Shown here: piece by piece, positions 11,634 to 22,182 of the stretch
Layout: every line of letters starts with the position of its first letter
How positions within the stretch are numbered: the stretch's first letter is position 1
Source: Jackrogersella multiformis
Taxonomy: Eukaryota > Ascomycota > Sordariomycetes > Xylariales > Hypoxylaceae
Direction of reading: 5' to 3'
DNA length: 64,000 nucleotides
Assembly (NCBI GenBank): GCA_902806575.1
Contig: CADCXD010000002.1
Location: 3,720,001-3,784,000, forward strand
Position numbers and translations under genes: made by a program
The notes under the pieces: model-generated
The model's input: only the letters and a program-made list of their open reading frames with translations
The model's database searches: none
What the model was told of the DNA's origin: nothing

Positions 11634-12088
11634 GGTGAATTGAGTTTATTAGACAAGAGATTGCACTCATCTGTAGGTGACCTTAGTTTGACATCGCCAC
11701 GAGGGTCAAATTCGGTGAATTGAGATGAAATAGGAGGACTAGTAAGGTGACTAACTCTGGTATTCTCGTATTGAAGCTGGATCGATGGAGTTTGATGGTG
11801 CGCAACAAATTAGAAAACGCCCTGTACCCCCCGGACCTCCGTAACTCTGGGCGAAACCCCACTACCCCACTTTCCTTATTTGAATGTCACACAAATAGCG
11901 GGGCCGTGAAACGCGCGGAGCAAAAAGCGGACGGAAATACCACTCCTCGTTATTAATACCTAAGTACCTAGGTACCTACGCCGTACAGGTGTCCTATCTA
12001 CCATATATATATGCAGGTAAGGTACCTATCAAAAACATATACATTTACCTACACTGCTGTTCATTGACGATGCTTCCACCGAGTTACG
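11634..12088. other. Intergenic between regulator and SDR remnant
   Basis: No gene seen. Palindrome TACCTAGGTA at 11965-11974. This is the shared 3' flank of two convergent genes. Confidence 0.45.
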
Positions 12089-13204
12089 TTACTCAGCCGA
12101 TTTCCATTTGGTCTCACACCACTCCCATAGCTTCTTGCCGTAGCCGAGCCCGCCCAGCTCTTCCGACTCGGCCGCCTTCAAAACGTCCTGACGCACGACA
12201 CTACTGTCGGGAATCAACCTACCCCACGGGAAGATATACCTGCCGCTTGTGTCTCTCGTGACCTCAGGAGACAACCCGGCAAAGAGCTCCGTGTACGCTC
12301 CAAATACCGGCTTCTACAGCCACAGCATCCTCATCATGAACATGGCGAAACCCGGCGTCCCCTTGAACGACCCGGCATCCAGGTTGCCGGGGTTCATCAC
12401 CACGCTGATGACGTTGTCCGAGGCGTGTCTGCGACCGAAATCTCGCCCCAGCGCCCACGCGCCCGCCTTGGACGCCGCGTAGTTGGTCGTCTGGTCACGT
12501 GTGCCCGTCTCCAAGACGACCAAGTCGACACCATCCCGCGGCGCCGACGTATCCACGAGGATGCTCGTCAGCCACACCACGCGCGAGGGAACCTCCGAGG
12601 AGCCGGCGGCCCGGAGCTGGGGCAGCAGCAGCTCCGCGAGAAGCAGCGCGCCTACGCAGTGCACCCCCATGAAGAGCTCCACGTCTTGCGCCGTGCGCAC
12701 CCCGTACTCGACAGCGTTGGGGCCGATCCCCGCATTGTTCCAGAGGACGTCGAGCTTGCTCTCCTCCTGCGCGAAGCGACGTGCCGCGTCTCGGACCGAG
12801 CTGAGGTCGCTCAGATCTAGGTGTAGAAACTTGAGCTGGCCCGTCATAGCGCCTGGATCCTTGTACGATGACTTGATCGATTGGATGGACGCCTCGGCTC
12901 GCTCCTGCGAAGTAGGGTCGGTGAGTCAGTCAATCTGGTTCAGCATAAACAAGGGCGGATACGACCTGCTGCGTGTCGCCAGCACCCGATTCGAACGGAC
13001 TCACCTTGGATCGAGTAGCTATGTATACGGTCGCGCTAGTGCCAACCAGGACTCTACACAGCTCGTAGCCTATGCCTGCATTGCCTCCCGTCACTATAAA
13101 GACTCTCCCGGCCTGAGAGACCCCGGTGAGGTCGGCATCCGTGAATGTAGGGCGGGCGGCCAGAATTGGGTTATCAAGGACCCAAGCTTGGACAGAGATG
13201 CCAT
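12089..13204 (-). pseudogene. Short-chain dehydrogenase/reductase, broken by frameshift and stop
   Basis: SDR of the fungal retinol-dehydrogenase-like type. Conserved pieces run the full length: start MASLSKLGSLITQFWPP from an ATG at 13204, PTFTDADL, the Rossmann TGGNAGIGYE motif, an intron 12905-13004 (GT-AG, in frame), NNAGIG, active-site YAASK, then GAYTELFAGLSPE and GRYIFPWGR to a stop at 12089. Two lesions break it. First, the ATG frame and the Rossmann frame differ by one base near 13150 (a C-run reads three where four would restore frame); the downstream frame has no ATG of its own. Second, an in-frame TAG at 12314-12316 lies where relatives carry another residue, a TGG to TAG change being simplest. 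Both sides of each lesion remain well conserved, so the decay is recent, or base errors are present. Divergent from the intact SDR at 13631. Confidence 0.85.
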
Positions 13205-13630
13205 CGTAGGTAGCAGCAGATCGCACCTGCTACCTAATCGTGATGTTTGAAGCCTTTCTTTACCTACCTAGGTAGGTAGATATGACTGCTTAGTTATTGA
13301 CTGCAGTAGCTGTTTTGGTGGCGAGAGAACGAACGATGTGGACAAAGACCGAGGTGTGGATGGCTGCTGAAACGGGAGCTGTTGGTCGCAGACTATGAAG
13401 CAAGGCAGAAAGATTGCGGCGATAATTACCTCTTTTGTTACCTACCGGTATCTAACAAAAGAGGGTTACCTAAGGTAGGTAAAGAAATAGTTGGCCCCTT
13501 GCATCCGAGCTAGTAATTTAACTGCAGAATTACCAAGCAAGCTGTGTTAGAGTTATAATGCCGTTAACGAGTACGCTTTCTCTTTTGTTGCGTTCATACT
13601 GCTCAATTTTTCGAATTCGAACTGTCTATC
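13205..13630. promoter_or_regulatory. Divergent promoter region between two SDR genes
   Basis: A 426-bp divergent intergenic region. It holds an 18-bp perfect palindrome, TACCTACCTAGGTAGGTA, at 13261-13278, 57 bp from the start of the broken SDR, and further ACCTA/GGTAGG repeats around 13440-13485. No coding sequence seen. Confidence 0.5.
13261..13278. repeat. 18-bp perfect palindrome (extended motif)
   Basis: TACCTACCTAGGTAGGTA, its own reverse complement, located between two divergent SDR genes. An identical copy is at 24385-24402. Both contain the 10-bp core TACCTAGGTA found throughout the window. Confidence 0.9.
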
Positions 13631-14686
13631 ATGGCCACTGTGGTTTTCATAAGTGGTGTGAGTCGCGGTACGTGCTCCATCTCCATCTCACCGTCTTTCC
13701 TGACTTGTGTAGTATGATCATGGTCTAGTACTAATACTTGGTATTATCCTCTCAGGCATTGGGAACGGCTTTGCCAAAGCGTATCTTTCAAGGCCGCGAC
13801 ATATCGTCATCGGCAGTATTCGCGAAAGTGCTGCCTCGTCCCCGGGCGTTGAGGAACTGAAGGCTTTCCCCGCAGCCGATGGTTCCAAGCTGCTGCTGGT
13901 CACGATCGAAAGTACCTCACCAACCGACCCCCAGCAGGCCTTGCAGGTGGTCAAGTCTGAGGGAATCGAGCACTTGGACATTGTCATCGCCAATGCAGGC
14001 GGGAGCCCACTTCCAACCACCCCGCTCGACAGAGTTACTCCCCAAGAGATGACGACCACCTATCAGGTCAACGCTGTAGGCCCTCTCATGCTCTTCCAGG
14101 CATGTCGTCCCCTGCTGCAGAAAGCTTCAAATCCGAAATGGGTGTCTATCTCGACGGGAGGCGGCTCTATTGCTCTCATGGGGAAGATTCGGTCGTGGGA
14201 TGGCACCTCCTATGCTGCAGCCAAAGCTTCTTTAAACTGGCTTACCCGGTGAGCACTTACTTGTCTTCGACGCCTACCTGGGTTGCCCTCCGATTTAAGA
14301 TCGAATCCTGCGCTGCGAATATAATAAACTTTATCATGCTGATTGGTCTGGTGGGTAGTGCAATCCATTTCACGAATGAATGGCTGGTCGCTGTGGTGCT
14401 TACACCAGGGTAAGAAGCGATCCCACATATAAATCGACAACCGTCCTAACTGAATCCTGTCTAGATTAGTCCAAACCGAACCAGGGAATTGGATTGCCAA
14501 GGAGTGGGGATTGGAGAAAGCTACATACACCATCGAGGAGAGCGTGGAGGGTATGATGAAAATAGTTAGTTGTATGGGCTTCACATCTCGTACCTTGCTA
14601 ACCACCCAGCGTAGATTGACGGAGCGACCCGAGAGGAAACGTCTGGTGAGTTCTTCAACTTGAAGAGTGATAAGCTTCCTTGGTAA
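13631..14686 (+). CDS. NorA-like short-chain dehydrogenase/reductase
   Basis: NAD(P)-dependent oxidoreductase resembling aflatoxin ketoreductase Nor-1/NorA and related fungal SDRs. Model: exons 13631-13667, 13756-14248, 14359-14409, 14465-14564, 14615-14686; 250 residues, every join in frame. Visible: N-terminal VVFISGVSRGIGNGFA (TGxxxGxG type, with S for the usual T), IANAG, a serine in the SISTGGG strand, catalytic Y165 and K169 in SYAAAKASL, then VVLTPGLVQTEPGN after the active site. The first exon is only 37 nt. It is intact, unlike its divergent neighbour, and lies tail to tail with fdc1. A role in reducing an aldehyde or ketone linked to the aromatic-acid genes is plausible but unproven. 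Confidence 0.9.
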
Positions 14687-15268
14687 GTGTCACGCCTTTG
14701 GTCCAGGATCTGTCTATCTGTTACGGTGCTTCACACAGTAGGCTAGGGTGAGTCACAGACAAGATAGAATTATGGCCATGTTACAACCGATCTAGCCAGA
14801 TTGAAAGTCTTCTCTTTGTTAAAGGCGGTGTCATAATACAATATAATACGAACTGTTGGCTTCCAAGTTGTTATAAAATATATGTGTACATGCCTGGTTC
14901 TGTCGTTATCACTCTACTTAGTAGAGTGGTCTGCTGGTGGCACTGTGCAAGTACTCCTATTCCCATTACAGGTCTATTGATGTTTTTAATTTTAAACTCG
15001 GGATTTTTTCAACACAATAGCAAATCTCCTGTTCAAATCGAGGTCACTCTGCCACCATAAACCACTCGAAAATTGTGGAGTCGAGTGGAAGGTCATGATG
15101 AAATCCCAGAAATTGTCGACGCTGCCGGCTGTATAGTTATCATAAGATGGCATGGCACCGGTCATAGATACGTCTTGATACACTCGCATCGTGACCGAGG
15201 TTTCTTATTTACCTATATTTAAAATAAATGATTAAAAAAAAGAAAACAGCCGACATGCTTAAGATCTT
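14687..15268. other. Intergenic between convergent SDR and fdc1
   Basis: No supported gene. A 65-residue open frame with an ATG (14992-15189, minus) shows no domain I recognise. The stretch is AT-rich and carries the 3' ends of both neighbours. Confidence 0.4.
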
Positions 15269-16931
15269 TTAAATATAACCTAAAGCCTCCCACTGGGACA
15301 GTACTTTCTCTTGAATCTCTTTCGGGTACGACTCTTTGAAGCTAGCCGCGTCCCAGGTCTTGCCCGTAGTGTACTCCGCCGTCAGTAAGGCATCCGAGAC
15401 AACTTTTCCGCCCTTCCACGGGTCGCCGTTCCCGTGGGCCATGTATGGAACCAACAAGTATCCCGGAACGTCTTCATAGAGATATTCATCGAGGCCAGGA
15501 CGGCAACGGGTGGAGAAAGCCCACGCGACGTCCTTGAAGTCGTAGATATCAATGTCGTCGCCGACGAGTACTAGACGATGAATCATGAATCCGCACTTAG
15601 CGCGGAACACGATGTCGCCTATCTTGCGCGAGAACTCCCTGGGCGTTGTCTTCATTGCGCGCAGCTTTTCCGTGTCAATTTGCAAGACTACCCATGTGAC
15701 TTGCGCCTCGAATGGCGACCATGCTTCCTTAATGGGAAACCCTTTGGATACTAGGAGATATCTGATTTCGGCTGCGGCAAGCGGTCCGATCATGGTTTGC
15801 TACGTTCCGTTAGTACCTAACCTAATTGTCTGAGGTTTGTTATGCCGGATGCATGGCCAATACTTACAGTCTCGTCAGTAATTCTACCCGGGTTAGAAAT
15901 AGGCATGATGGCGTCTTTCCGATGCGTGATCATATTAATAGTGTACTTGGCCCACTTCTGCACATCTCCACGGAAGAGATATCTTAGGAATAATTATTTA
16001 GTATCTCTGATATGTCATGGGTAGGGGAAGGGACTGTTCTGACTCACCCGTGCATCTCGCCAAAGGGACCCTCAGGCACTGTCTCGGTGGCCGAAATAGT
16101 CCCCTCAAAGACGATCTCGGAGTTCGCAGGGACGTAAAGGTCGTTGGTCTCGCACTTGATGACCTCGACTGGTGCACCGACGAGCGAGCCTACGTACTCG
16201 GACTCGGAAACGCCGTCCGGCATTGGCATGCTTGCGGCCATGATGGCGGCAGGCGGAACTCCGAATGCGATGGCTACCGGCATGTCCTTCCCGATGTCCT
16301 TCCACATGGCGTGGATCTTACCGATGTGCTGAGCTGGAAGTATGGGACCGGCTAGATGGTTGCGGTCGTGCACCATGGCGCGCGCGATAGCCCAGTTCGT
16401 CCAGCTTCCGTCTGGAGATTGGAAGCACTGCATGCCGTACGTCGCGACATACTTCCCGCCATCGGATTGATGTAGCAGGGGACATGGCAGCTTCTCCAGA
16501 TCAAATTGGTCCGGCGTAAGGAGTAAATCCTTGCAGGGACCTGACTCAACGATCTTTGGGGGGATAGGGGTAGTGTTCTTGGCTGCCACAATCTTGTCCA
16601 TGATCTGCTTGGCGGATGCTGTGGACTGCAGACCGATGTGTCTAGCTACACGGCCGAACATCTGCTTGGGATCCGGCCTTAGCCCATTCACGGCTCCTAG
16701 GATACGCCAAAGGCCGTTTTCATCTTGGCCCTTGAGCTTGTTGAATAGCGGAGCCCTTTCTGGGTCCTCGAGGGCTTTGCGGGTGATGGCGCCGACTTCG
16801 AGATGCGGATCGATCTCCGTGTTGATTTCAACGATGTCCCCGTCATGTTTGAGCGCTTGTAGGTAGGATCGGAAGCACAGATGAGGGAGTTCCTGCTGGT
16901 TAACAGCGGCCGTCAAAGTAGAAAATGACAT
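15269..16931 (-). CDS. fdc1: Ferulic/phenylacrylic acid decarboxylase Fdc1 (UbiD family)
   Basis: Prenylated-FMN-dependent decarboxylase converting cinnamic, ferulic, coumaric and sorbic acids to the corresponding alkenes plus CO2. Model: exons 16931-16048, 15982-15868, 15799-15269; 509 residues, close to the ~500 of yeast and Aspergillus Fdc1. The key catalytic residues are all present: R184 in AIARAMV, and E287 and E292 in VPEGPFGEMHG, matching R173, E277 and E282 of the characterised enzyme. The conserved MPISNPGR segment lies in the 115-nt middle exon. Its cofactor is produced by the divergent neighbour pad1. Co-regulation through the shared 635-bp spacer is likely. No lesions seen. Confidence 0.97.
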
Positions 16932-17134
16932 TTTCTTGTAGTGTTTTATGGAAGACTGGAGGTTGCTTAGAAGAATCTAGTAACAGATGACTTGAACTGA
17001 TAGTTCTGGTAGAGGTTATTGAGTAAGAGTGAGGATTCATTCTTCATATTTATATTCGCTAAGCGTGAGTCTCTTACATACGGAGGTGTAGTTGGATCGT
17101 GCTTCTGGGTTCCTGCCCCCCTGATCCGAGGCCC

Positions 17135-17148
17135 CCGAAAGCTCCGAA
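17135..17148 (+). promoter_or_regulatory. Candidate regulator site CCGAA-N4-CCGAA (copy 1)
   Basis: Direct repeat of CCGAA with a 4-bp spacer (AGCT), 204 bp from the fdc1 start codon. Its twin with identical spacing lies at 17321. Confidence 0.4.
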
Positions 17149-17320
17149 CCCTACCGAGTTTGGCAGACCGGGCTGTCTCGGAACTCAGAACAAGTCATAA
17201 TATGGAAGACTTACCCAAGAGCCATATTATCATAATGAATAGAGGTAGTTTTCAATTCCGTTAATTATTTGTGCAAGACCTCGCCACTTTCTGGGAATGG
17301 CCCGTTAATTTCCACAGGCC

Positions 17321-17334
17321 CCGAAGAGTCCGAA
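17321..17334 (+). promoter_or_regulatory. Candidate regulator site CCGAA-N4-CCGAA (copy 2)
   Basis: Second direct repeat of CCGAA with a 4-bp spacer (GAGT), 233 bp before the pad1 start codon and in the same orientation as copy 1. Confidence 0.4.
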
Positions 17335-17566
17335 AATCCCCGCCATACTTGGACACAGCACAAACTGAAAACCCCTGAACTTCCACTCATTATAATTACT
17401 ACCTACCTAGGTATATATTGAAACTAAATGCCCTAGAAGATAGTGTAGCAGCTTGCTTTAATTAACCTCATTCATACTACGTTTTACATCAATTGCGACC
17501 CGTCTACTTGTGATACCTCCCAGAACCATCAAGGCAAGCCTAAGTCCTATAAATCGTATTGAGAAC

Positions 17567-18245
17567 ATGGGAGATAGTGTTTCACAAGACAGGAAAAGGA
17601 TCATTCTCGCCATCACGGGGGCTACGGGAGCAGAGATTGGTATTCGGCTTCTGCAGACTCTGCGCCGGCTCAACGTCGAGACGCATGTCATCATCAGCAA
17701 GTGGGCCGGCGAGACTATCAAATGGGAGACAGACTACACGATAGCAACGGTGCGGGCGCTAGCAGACTACTCGTACAGGTGAGCGAGCTTCCGTGCCCTT
17801 CTCCTTATCTATAACGCCTTGGTTACAGTTCCATACTAATTCTCTGGACTATTTCTCTAGCCCGCACGACCTCGCAGCTCCCATATCGAGCGGCTCCTAC
17901 CACGTCGACGGCATGATCGTCGCGCCGTGTTCAATGCGCACACTCGCCGCCGTCAACGCCGGTATTTGTGACGACCTCATCACGCGCGCTGCCGACGTCT
18001 GTCTCAAGGAGCGTCGTCGCCTCGTCCTAGCCGTCCGAGAGACTCCATTCAGCGAGGTACACCTACGGAACATGCTTGGTGTGACTAAGGCAGGTGCCAT
18101 CGTCGCACCGCCCGTCGTTGGGTTCTACACGAGGCCCTCTTCGGTGGACGACATTGTTGATCAAATGACAGGACGACTGTTAGATCTGTTCGGTCTGGAT
18201 GCAAAGAATTTCGTTAGGTGGGAAGGGACGAAGAAGGAAGCATGA
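17567..18245 (+). CDS. pad1: Flavin prenyltransferase Pad1 (UbiX family)
   Basis: Attaches a dimethylallyl group to FMN to make prenylated FMN, the cofactor Fdc1 needs. Model: exons 17567-17778 and 17861-18245; 198 residues. The start is the first ATG in an open frame that runs further upstream without another Met. UbiX motifs are clear: ITGATGAEIGIRLL at the N-terminus, the SKWAGE segment, SGSYHVDGMIVAPCSMRTLAA, then LVLAVRETP and a C-terminal helix ending DLFGLD. Yeast Pad1 is longer because of a mitochondrial presequence; none is evident in this model, so either the enzyme is cytosolic or a further 5' exon is missed. Divergent from fdc1. Confidence 0.95.
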
Positions 18246-19463
18246 GAAATTGGTTCGTTGTCAGGAGCTGATATGAATTCTGTTATACCTAGGTACTTAT
18301 ACAGATTTCCATCTATTCAAAGCCAGAAGCAGGCACAAGTGCCTAACATAAGCCGAGCCGAGTAATAGAGCCAACTTCTAGGCTACTAATATAATTACGG
18401 CCGGCCAACGATTAATAGGTACCTAGTTTCTTAAGGCCGCAAACTGCGCGGGATCGGGATGCTGTGTTACGTACTTATGACCGGCGCCGAGGCCATTATA
18501 AAGGTAAGAAATCTTAACATGTTCAATTGCAGTCGTGATATTATGTTAATAATATTACTAAACATAAAGTAGTTAAATTATAACATGGCTCTACCTTCTT
18601 ATATAAGTACTTACTTTTAAGTTAATAAATATCCCGCGCCAAAATAAATAGGACAAGGTAAAGTTTTAAAACAGCTTACCGTGCCATCTTAGCACATGAA
18701 AAGGGGGTAGTTATATGTATAAAAATAAAGCTTGGAAGGGGCTATAAATCCATCCATATTTATCGCGTGACTGTAGAACCAACGTTATACATACCTACTA
18801 CCTACGGGTAAAATTGATACCCTGTGTGACATTTAAATATGCGCAGTTGGAGGGAAAGGTGACCAGTTTCAACTGACACGAGAGGCTAAATCGTGGCACG
18901 TTATTGTCACGTTGAGATCCCTCGGAAACCTCCTTCCATATCGTCCTCTCCGAAGTCGTCATGAGGTGGCTGCTTGTCATCGGATCTCACTCATTCTTAT
19001 AGCCTTGTGGTTGCCTTAGAGATGATAGATTTTCTTGTTGGTAAGATTCTGTTTATCATGTAACTTATTTCACCTTTTGCGGCGTAGAACCGCCAAAGGA
19101 TCAACGTCATCAGTTCCCATTTCGTCTCCGAAGAGGTTCTCGTAGTGGTGTCAGCATTCAATACCGATTCTATCTTATGTGATCAAAATAGTTTGTGAGA
19201 CTGATCATGCCTAGTCAAGTTCTAAAGATGACTAGATGCCTCAATAATGTAACAAATGTGACCTTTTGGTCTGGTAAGACCGCCCAGAAGACTTCTCGGG
19301 GGCCAACTTGTGAATACGAAGGCTACTGTACATAAATAGGAATATGCTGCTCCTCGGCTTAAGCATGAGTATTCATGATCTGGAAGATTGATCTACTACG
19401 GTTCTTGAGCCTCAAACCAAGCAAAAATTACTTTTTAGCAGATATTCTCGTAAAGGCCCAAAG
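18246..19463. other. Intergenic, AT-rich
   Basis: No supported gene. TACCTAGGTA lies at 18286-18295, only 41 bp after the pad1 stop. The segment 18.5-18.8 kb is notably AT-rich with many TTAA/TATA runs. Confidence 0.45.
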
Positions 19464-20267
19464 ATGTCTGATGTCAAAGACGTTCACTCCCCCTTACTCA
19501 CCCCGTCATCAAAGACATCTGTTCCTCAAATAGGGGCACCTTCAGTACCCAAAGCATCCAAAGCACCCGCTTCACCTCAGAAGTCAAACCCGGCTAATGC
19601 TACACCGGTCGACCCAGTACCCGTAAAGTCAGTTACCAATCTATCCTGGGGAGCACCAGCCGGCCTCGCCATCCGCGGTCCCAATGATGAAAACCTTGTT
19701 ATATTCAGAAAGGCCTTAGGAATCAACTATAGCCGTGCGCCCGCTGATAGTGGCACGCTTGAAGAGGGACGCAACTCCGCGATTGGTATATACAAATCTG
19801 TGATTCAAACCCAGCATACCAAGGGGTACCAACACGCTTTGCTTACTGCCTTCCTCTACCTCTGCTACTTCGCCCAAATAGTCATCGGCGCCGCGTTGAC
19901 CGCTGTCGGCCCCAACTCCGGACGGTACGAAACGCTCATTACTGTTCTCGGCGCCGTCAACACGGTCTTGGCCGGTATCCTAGCTCTGATCAAAGGTTCC
20001 GGACAACCGCAGAGGCTAGAGAAGGATCGTGTCGGATTCAGAAGGTTGCAGGACTGGATCGAGGAAACTGAGGCGCTGCTTGCAGTGGGCGTGATTGGAC
20101 GAAATCGGAAGGAAGTTGGGCTCCTAGTCGAGAGCGCCTTTAAACGCTACAACGCAGCAAAGATGAGCGTGGAGAATAATAGCCCGGACTTTTATGTCAA
20201 CCAGCCCGAATCGGGCGATGACCCAGCAGATACTGCTGGAAAACCGCTCAAGTCGACTGGGTCGTGA
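19464..20267 (+). CDS. SLATT-domain (SMODS/SLOG-associating 2TM effector) protein, fungal type
   Basis: Single exon, 267 residues. Residues 1-60 are a Pro/Ser/Lys/Ala-rich disordered tail. After a short conserved segment, two hydrophobic helices are visible, about 125-148 and 155-177, separated by a short NSGRYE loop. An amphipathic region (RLQDWIEETEALL) and a disordered C-terminus follow. This two-helix arrangement matches the fungal SLATT family. In bacteria SLATT domains are proposed membrane-perturbing effectors coupled to nucleotide-sensing conflict systems; function in fungi is unknown. No SLOG, SMODS or NLR partner is adjacent. A variant palindrome (TACCTAGGTT) begins 20 bp after the stop. 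Confidence 0.8.
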   Translation: MSDVKDVHSPLLTPSSKTSVPQIGAPSVPKASKAPASPQKSNPANATPVDPVPVKSVTNLSWGAPAGLAIRGPNDENLVIFRKALGINYSRAPADSGTLEEGRNSAIGIYKSVIQTQHTKGYQHALLTAFLYLCYFAQIVIGAALTAVGPNSGRYETLITVLGAVNTVLAGILALIKGSGQPQRLEKDRVGFRRLQDWIEETEALLAVGVIGRNRKEVGLLVESAFKRYNAAKMSVENNSPDFYVNQPESGDDPADTAGKPLKSTGS

Positions 20268-22182
20268 TCCGAGAGGCTAGCATTCTTACCTAGGTTCCTA
20301 GGTAAATACCACTAACTAGATCTTAATATCTGCCCGGGGAATATTTGTCAGATTTCCGCCGGGGGGGGGGGGCGTTCCGGGTGGTGAACATGGATTGTAT
20401 TTACGAAAATTCCATGGCAATAGACGCTAATAGATAGCAATAGTTAATTTCTTTTACCTGATTTTCTACAAGTTACCTTCTAAAAGTTGCCACTTCAATT
20501 TCGCTACCTCAAGTACCTAACAATGATACTCACCTCGATATTGCCAAACTCTACTTATTATCTTTCTACCTAGGTAGTTATGGACTTACATCCATCCATA
20601 CCTGAGTAAACTACGAGTGTAGTTGAAAATAACTAGGAACTTAGCCGTTTTCGGTTTCATGATGTCGTCAGCTTCTTCCCTAATGCAGGGGGAGGCTAAT
20701 ATTGATAAGATCAAGGTGACCATACTCCTCTTTATGGTTTTCGCTGACCTCAGACCGAGAATAGAAATAATTACGTATATTATTCAATATTTGTTGTTCG
20801 GTGTAAGCTTGTGTATTGAATAATGCTGACAGATCAACATATTCTCAGCACTATTTCGATTCACCCTTATAAAGCTGTCCGTAGCATATCATGTGATGTT
20901 CAGGAGTTGCATCTTCATTATGAGAATATTTTGTAAAGGGACAACAATAGCTACTGGCTTTGAGTACGATCTGACATCTGATTTTCTATATAAAGGGGTG
21001 TTGGTTTGGAGTCACCTGACCTAGGTTGACTACTATTATATTAACTCGTATTCTTACATTTTATACCATACGTAGGACTTCGTAGGATTTCGTAAGAACT
21101 GATCCTCGATGTGGCTGTGATAAAATGCCTATGGGGGCGCCTTAGTTAGGTGGCTTTGACAATGCCACAGTTGCCTAAATATCGTTGTTGGAACAGTACC
21201 GTGGTCCTTCTGGTTGGATTCAATTATTGTGGCGGTACGCAAATCGACCTACTTACCCCTTTTCGGATCTTACTCTTTCCAGGGGCGTTTGCCAGAAGTT
21301 TTTTATATTATAAAAATCACCGATTTTCACACAATTATCCCCTTTCTTGTACGATGGTAGACTTACCAGATACCCGGGTATCATAGTTGCGAAGGGAAAG
21401 CACAGACAAGCAAATATAAGGTACCTAGTCCTCCAAGAAGAATTTACGGAAGCAGAGGACTCGGACTGCGATGCGACCTGAGAACGCGAGCGTACATAAT
21501 GCAAAGCCAGTCCAGATAATTCCCGAGGTCCCTTTCGTAAATATTAATTCAGCATTCGTGTGTCTGGTGTAGCTTATACTATAACATACATGCAATTTCT
21601 ATGTTTTAATACATATCATCTACCTGGTTACGAGGAGATGATTTACCACATTTATAGCAACCCATCATTGACCTTTTATAGATTGCCCCGATTTATCCAT
21701 TATTTCCATAGGTAAGCATGTGAATTCTGCGGATATTATCTCAACTAAGTGTCTAACCTATGTCGTTCTGATAAGCGTTGTAATGAATCAGACCTTTCCA
21801 AGGGTATGAGATTTAAACCAAGCTGAATCGTGGAAAAATACTACCCGGTGGGATGATATAACTATACAATTTCCCGGTAGTATCTCTATCACTACGATAA
21901 CAGGTTTGGTTAATAACCCACCTTCCATAACCGGTCCGGTTTTATCGTATGCCGGCGTGAATGCGACTACAACTCGCAGGGGGTTCATATCACTAAAGGA
22001 ATTAGTTAAGTGGGAAAGCGTCTTAATGAAGATAGATATCTAGACCGTAGTATAATGCTACGATGAATTGTATAAATCTTACCATTTATACGGTCCTTTG
22101 AAATTCTTGGTTCTGTCGATCTTGTAAATCATTTTGAGTCTCATTTGCATCTAGGATATAACCTAGCATTTCTATCTGCACG
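20268..22182. other. Long AT-rich intergenic region
   Basis: About 1.9 kb with no supported gene. It has a homopolymer of 12 G at 20361-20372 and TACCTAGGTA at 20567-20576. Small open frames (20.6, 21.2, 21.8 kb) lack domains. High AT content is compatible with decayed repeats, but I recognise no element. Confidence 0.4.

Larger units (their letters stand above)
16932..17566. promoter_or_regulatory. Shared divergent promoter of fdc1 and pad1
   Basis: A 635-bp spacer. It has two direct repeats of identical architecture, CCGAA-N4-CCGAA, at 17135-17148 (spacer AGCT) and 17321-17334 (spacer GAGT), plus CCGTTAATT twice (near 17258 and 17302), other CCGAG triplets and TACCTAGGTA at 17404-17413. 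Direct CCG repeats suit a Zn2Cys6 regulator; binding is inferred. Confidence 0.55.

Noticed and set aside
14992..15189. 65-codon minus-strand frame with an ATG between SDR and fdc1
   Set aside because: No domain or splice partners; lies in the 3' flanks of two convergent genes.
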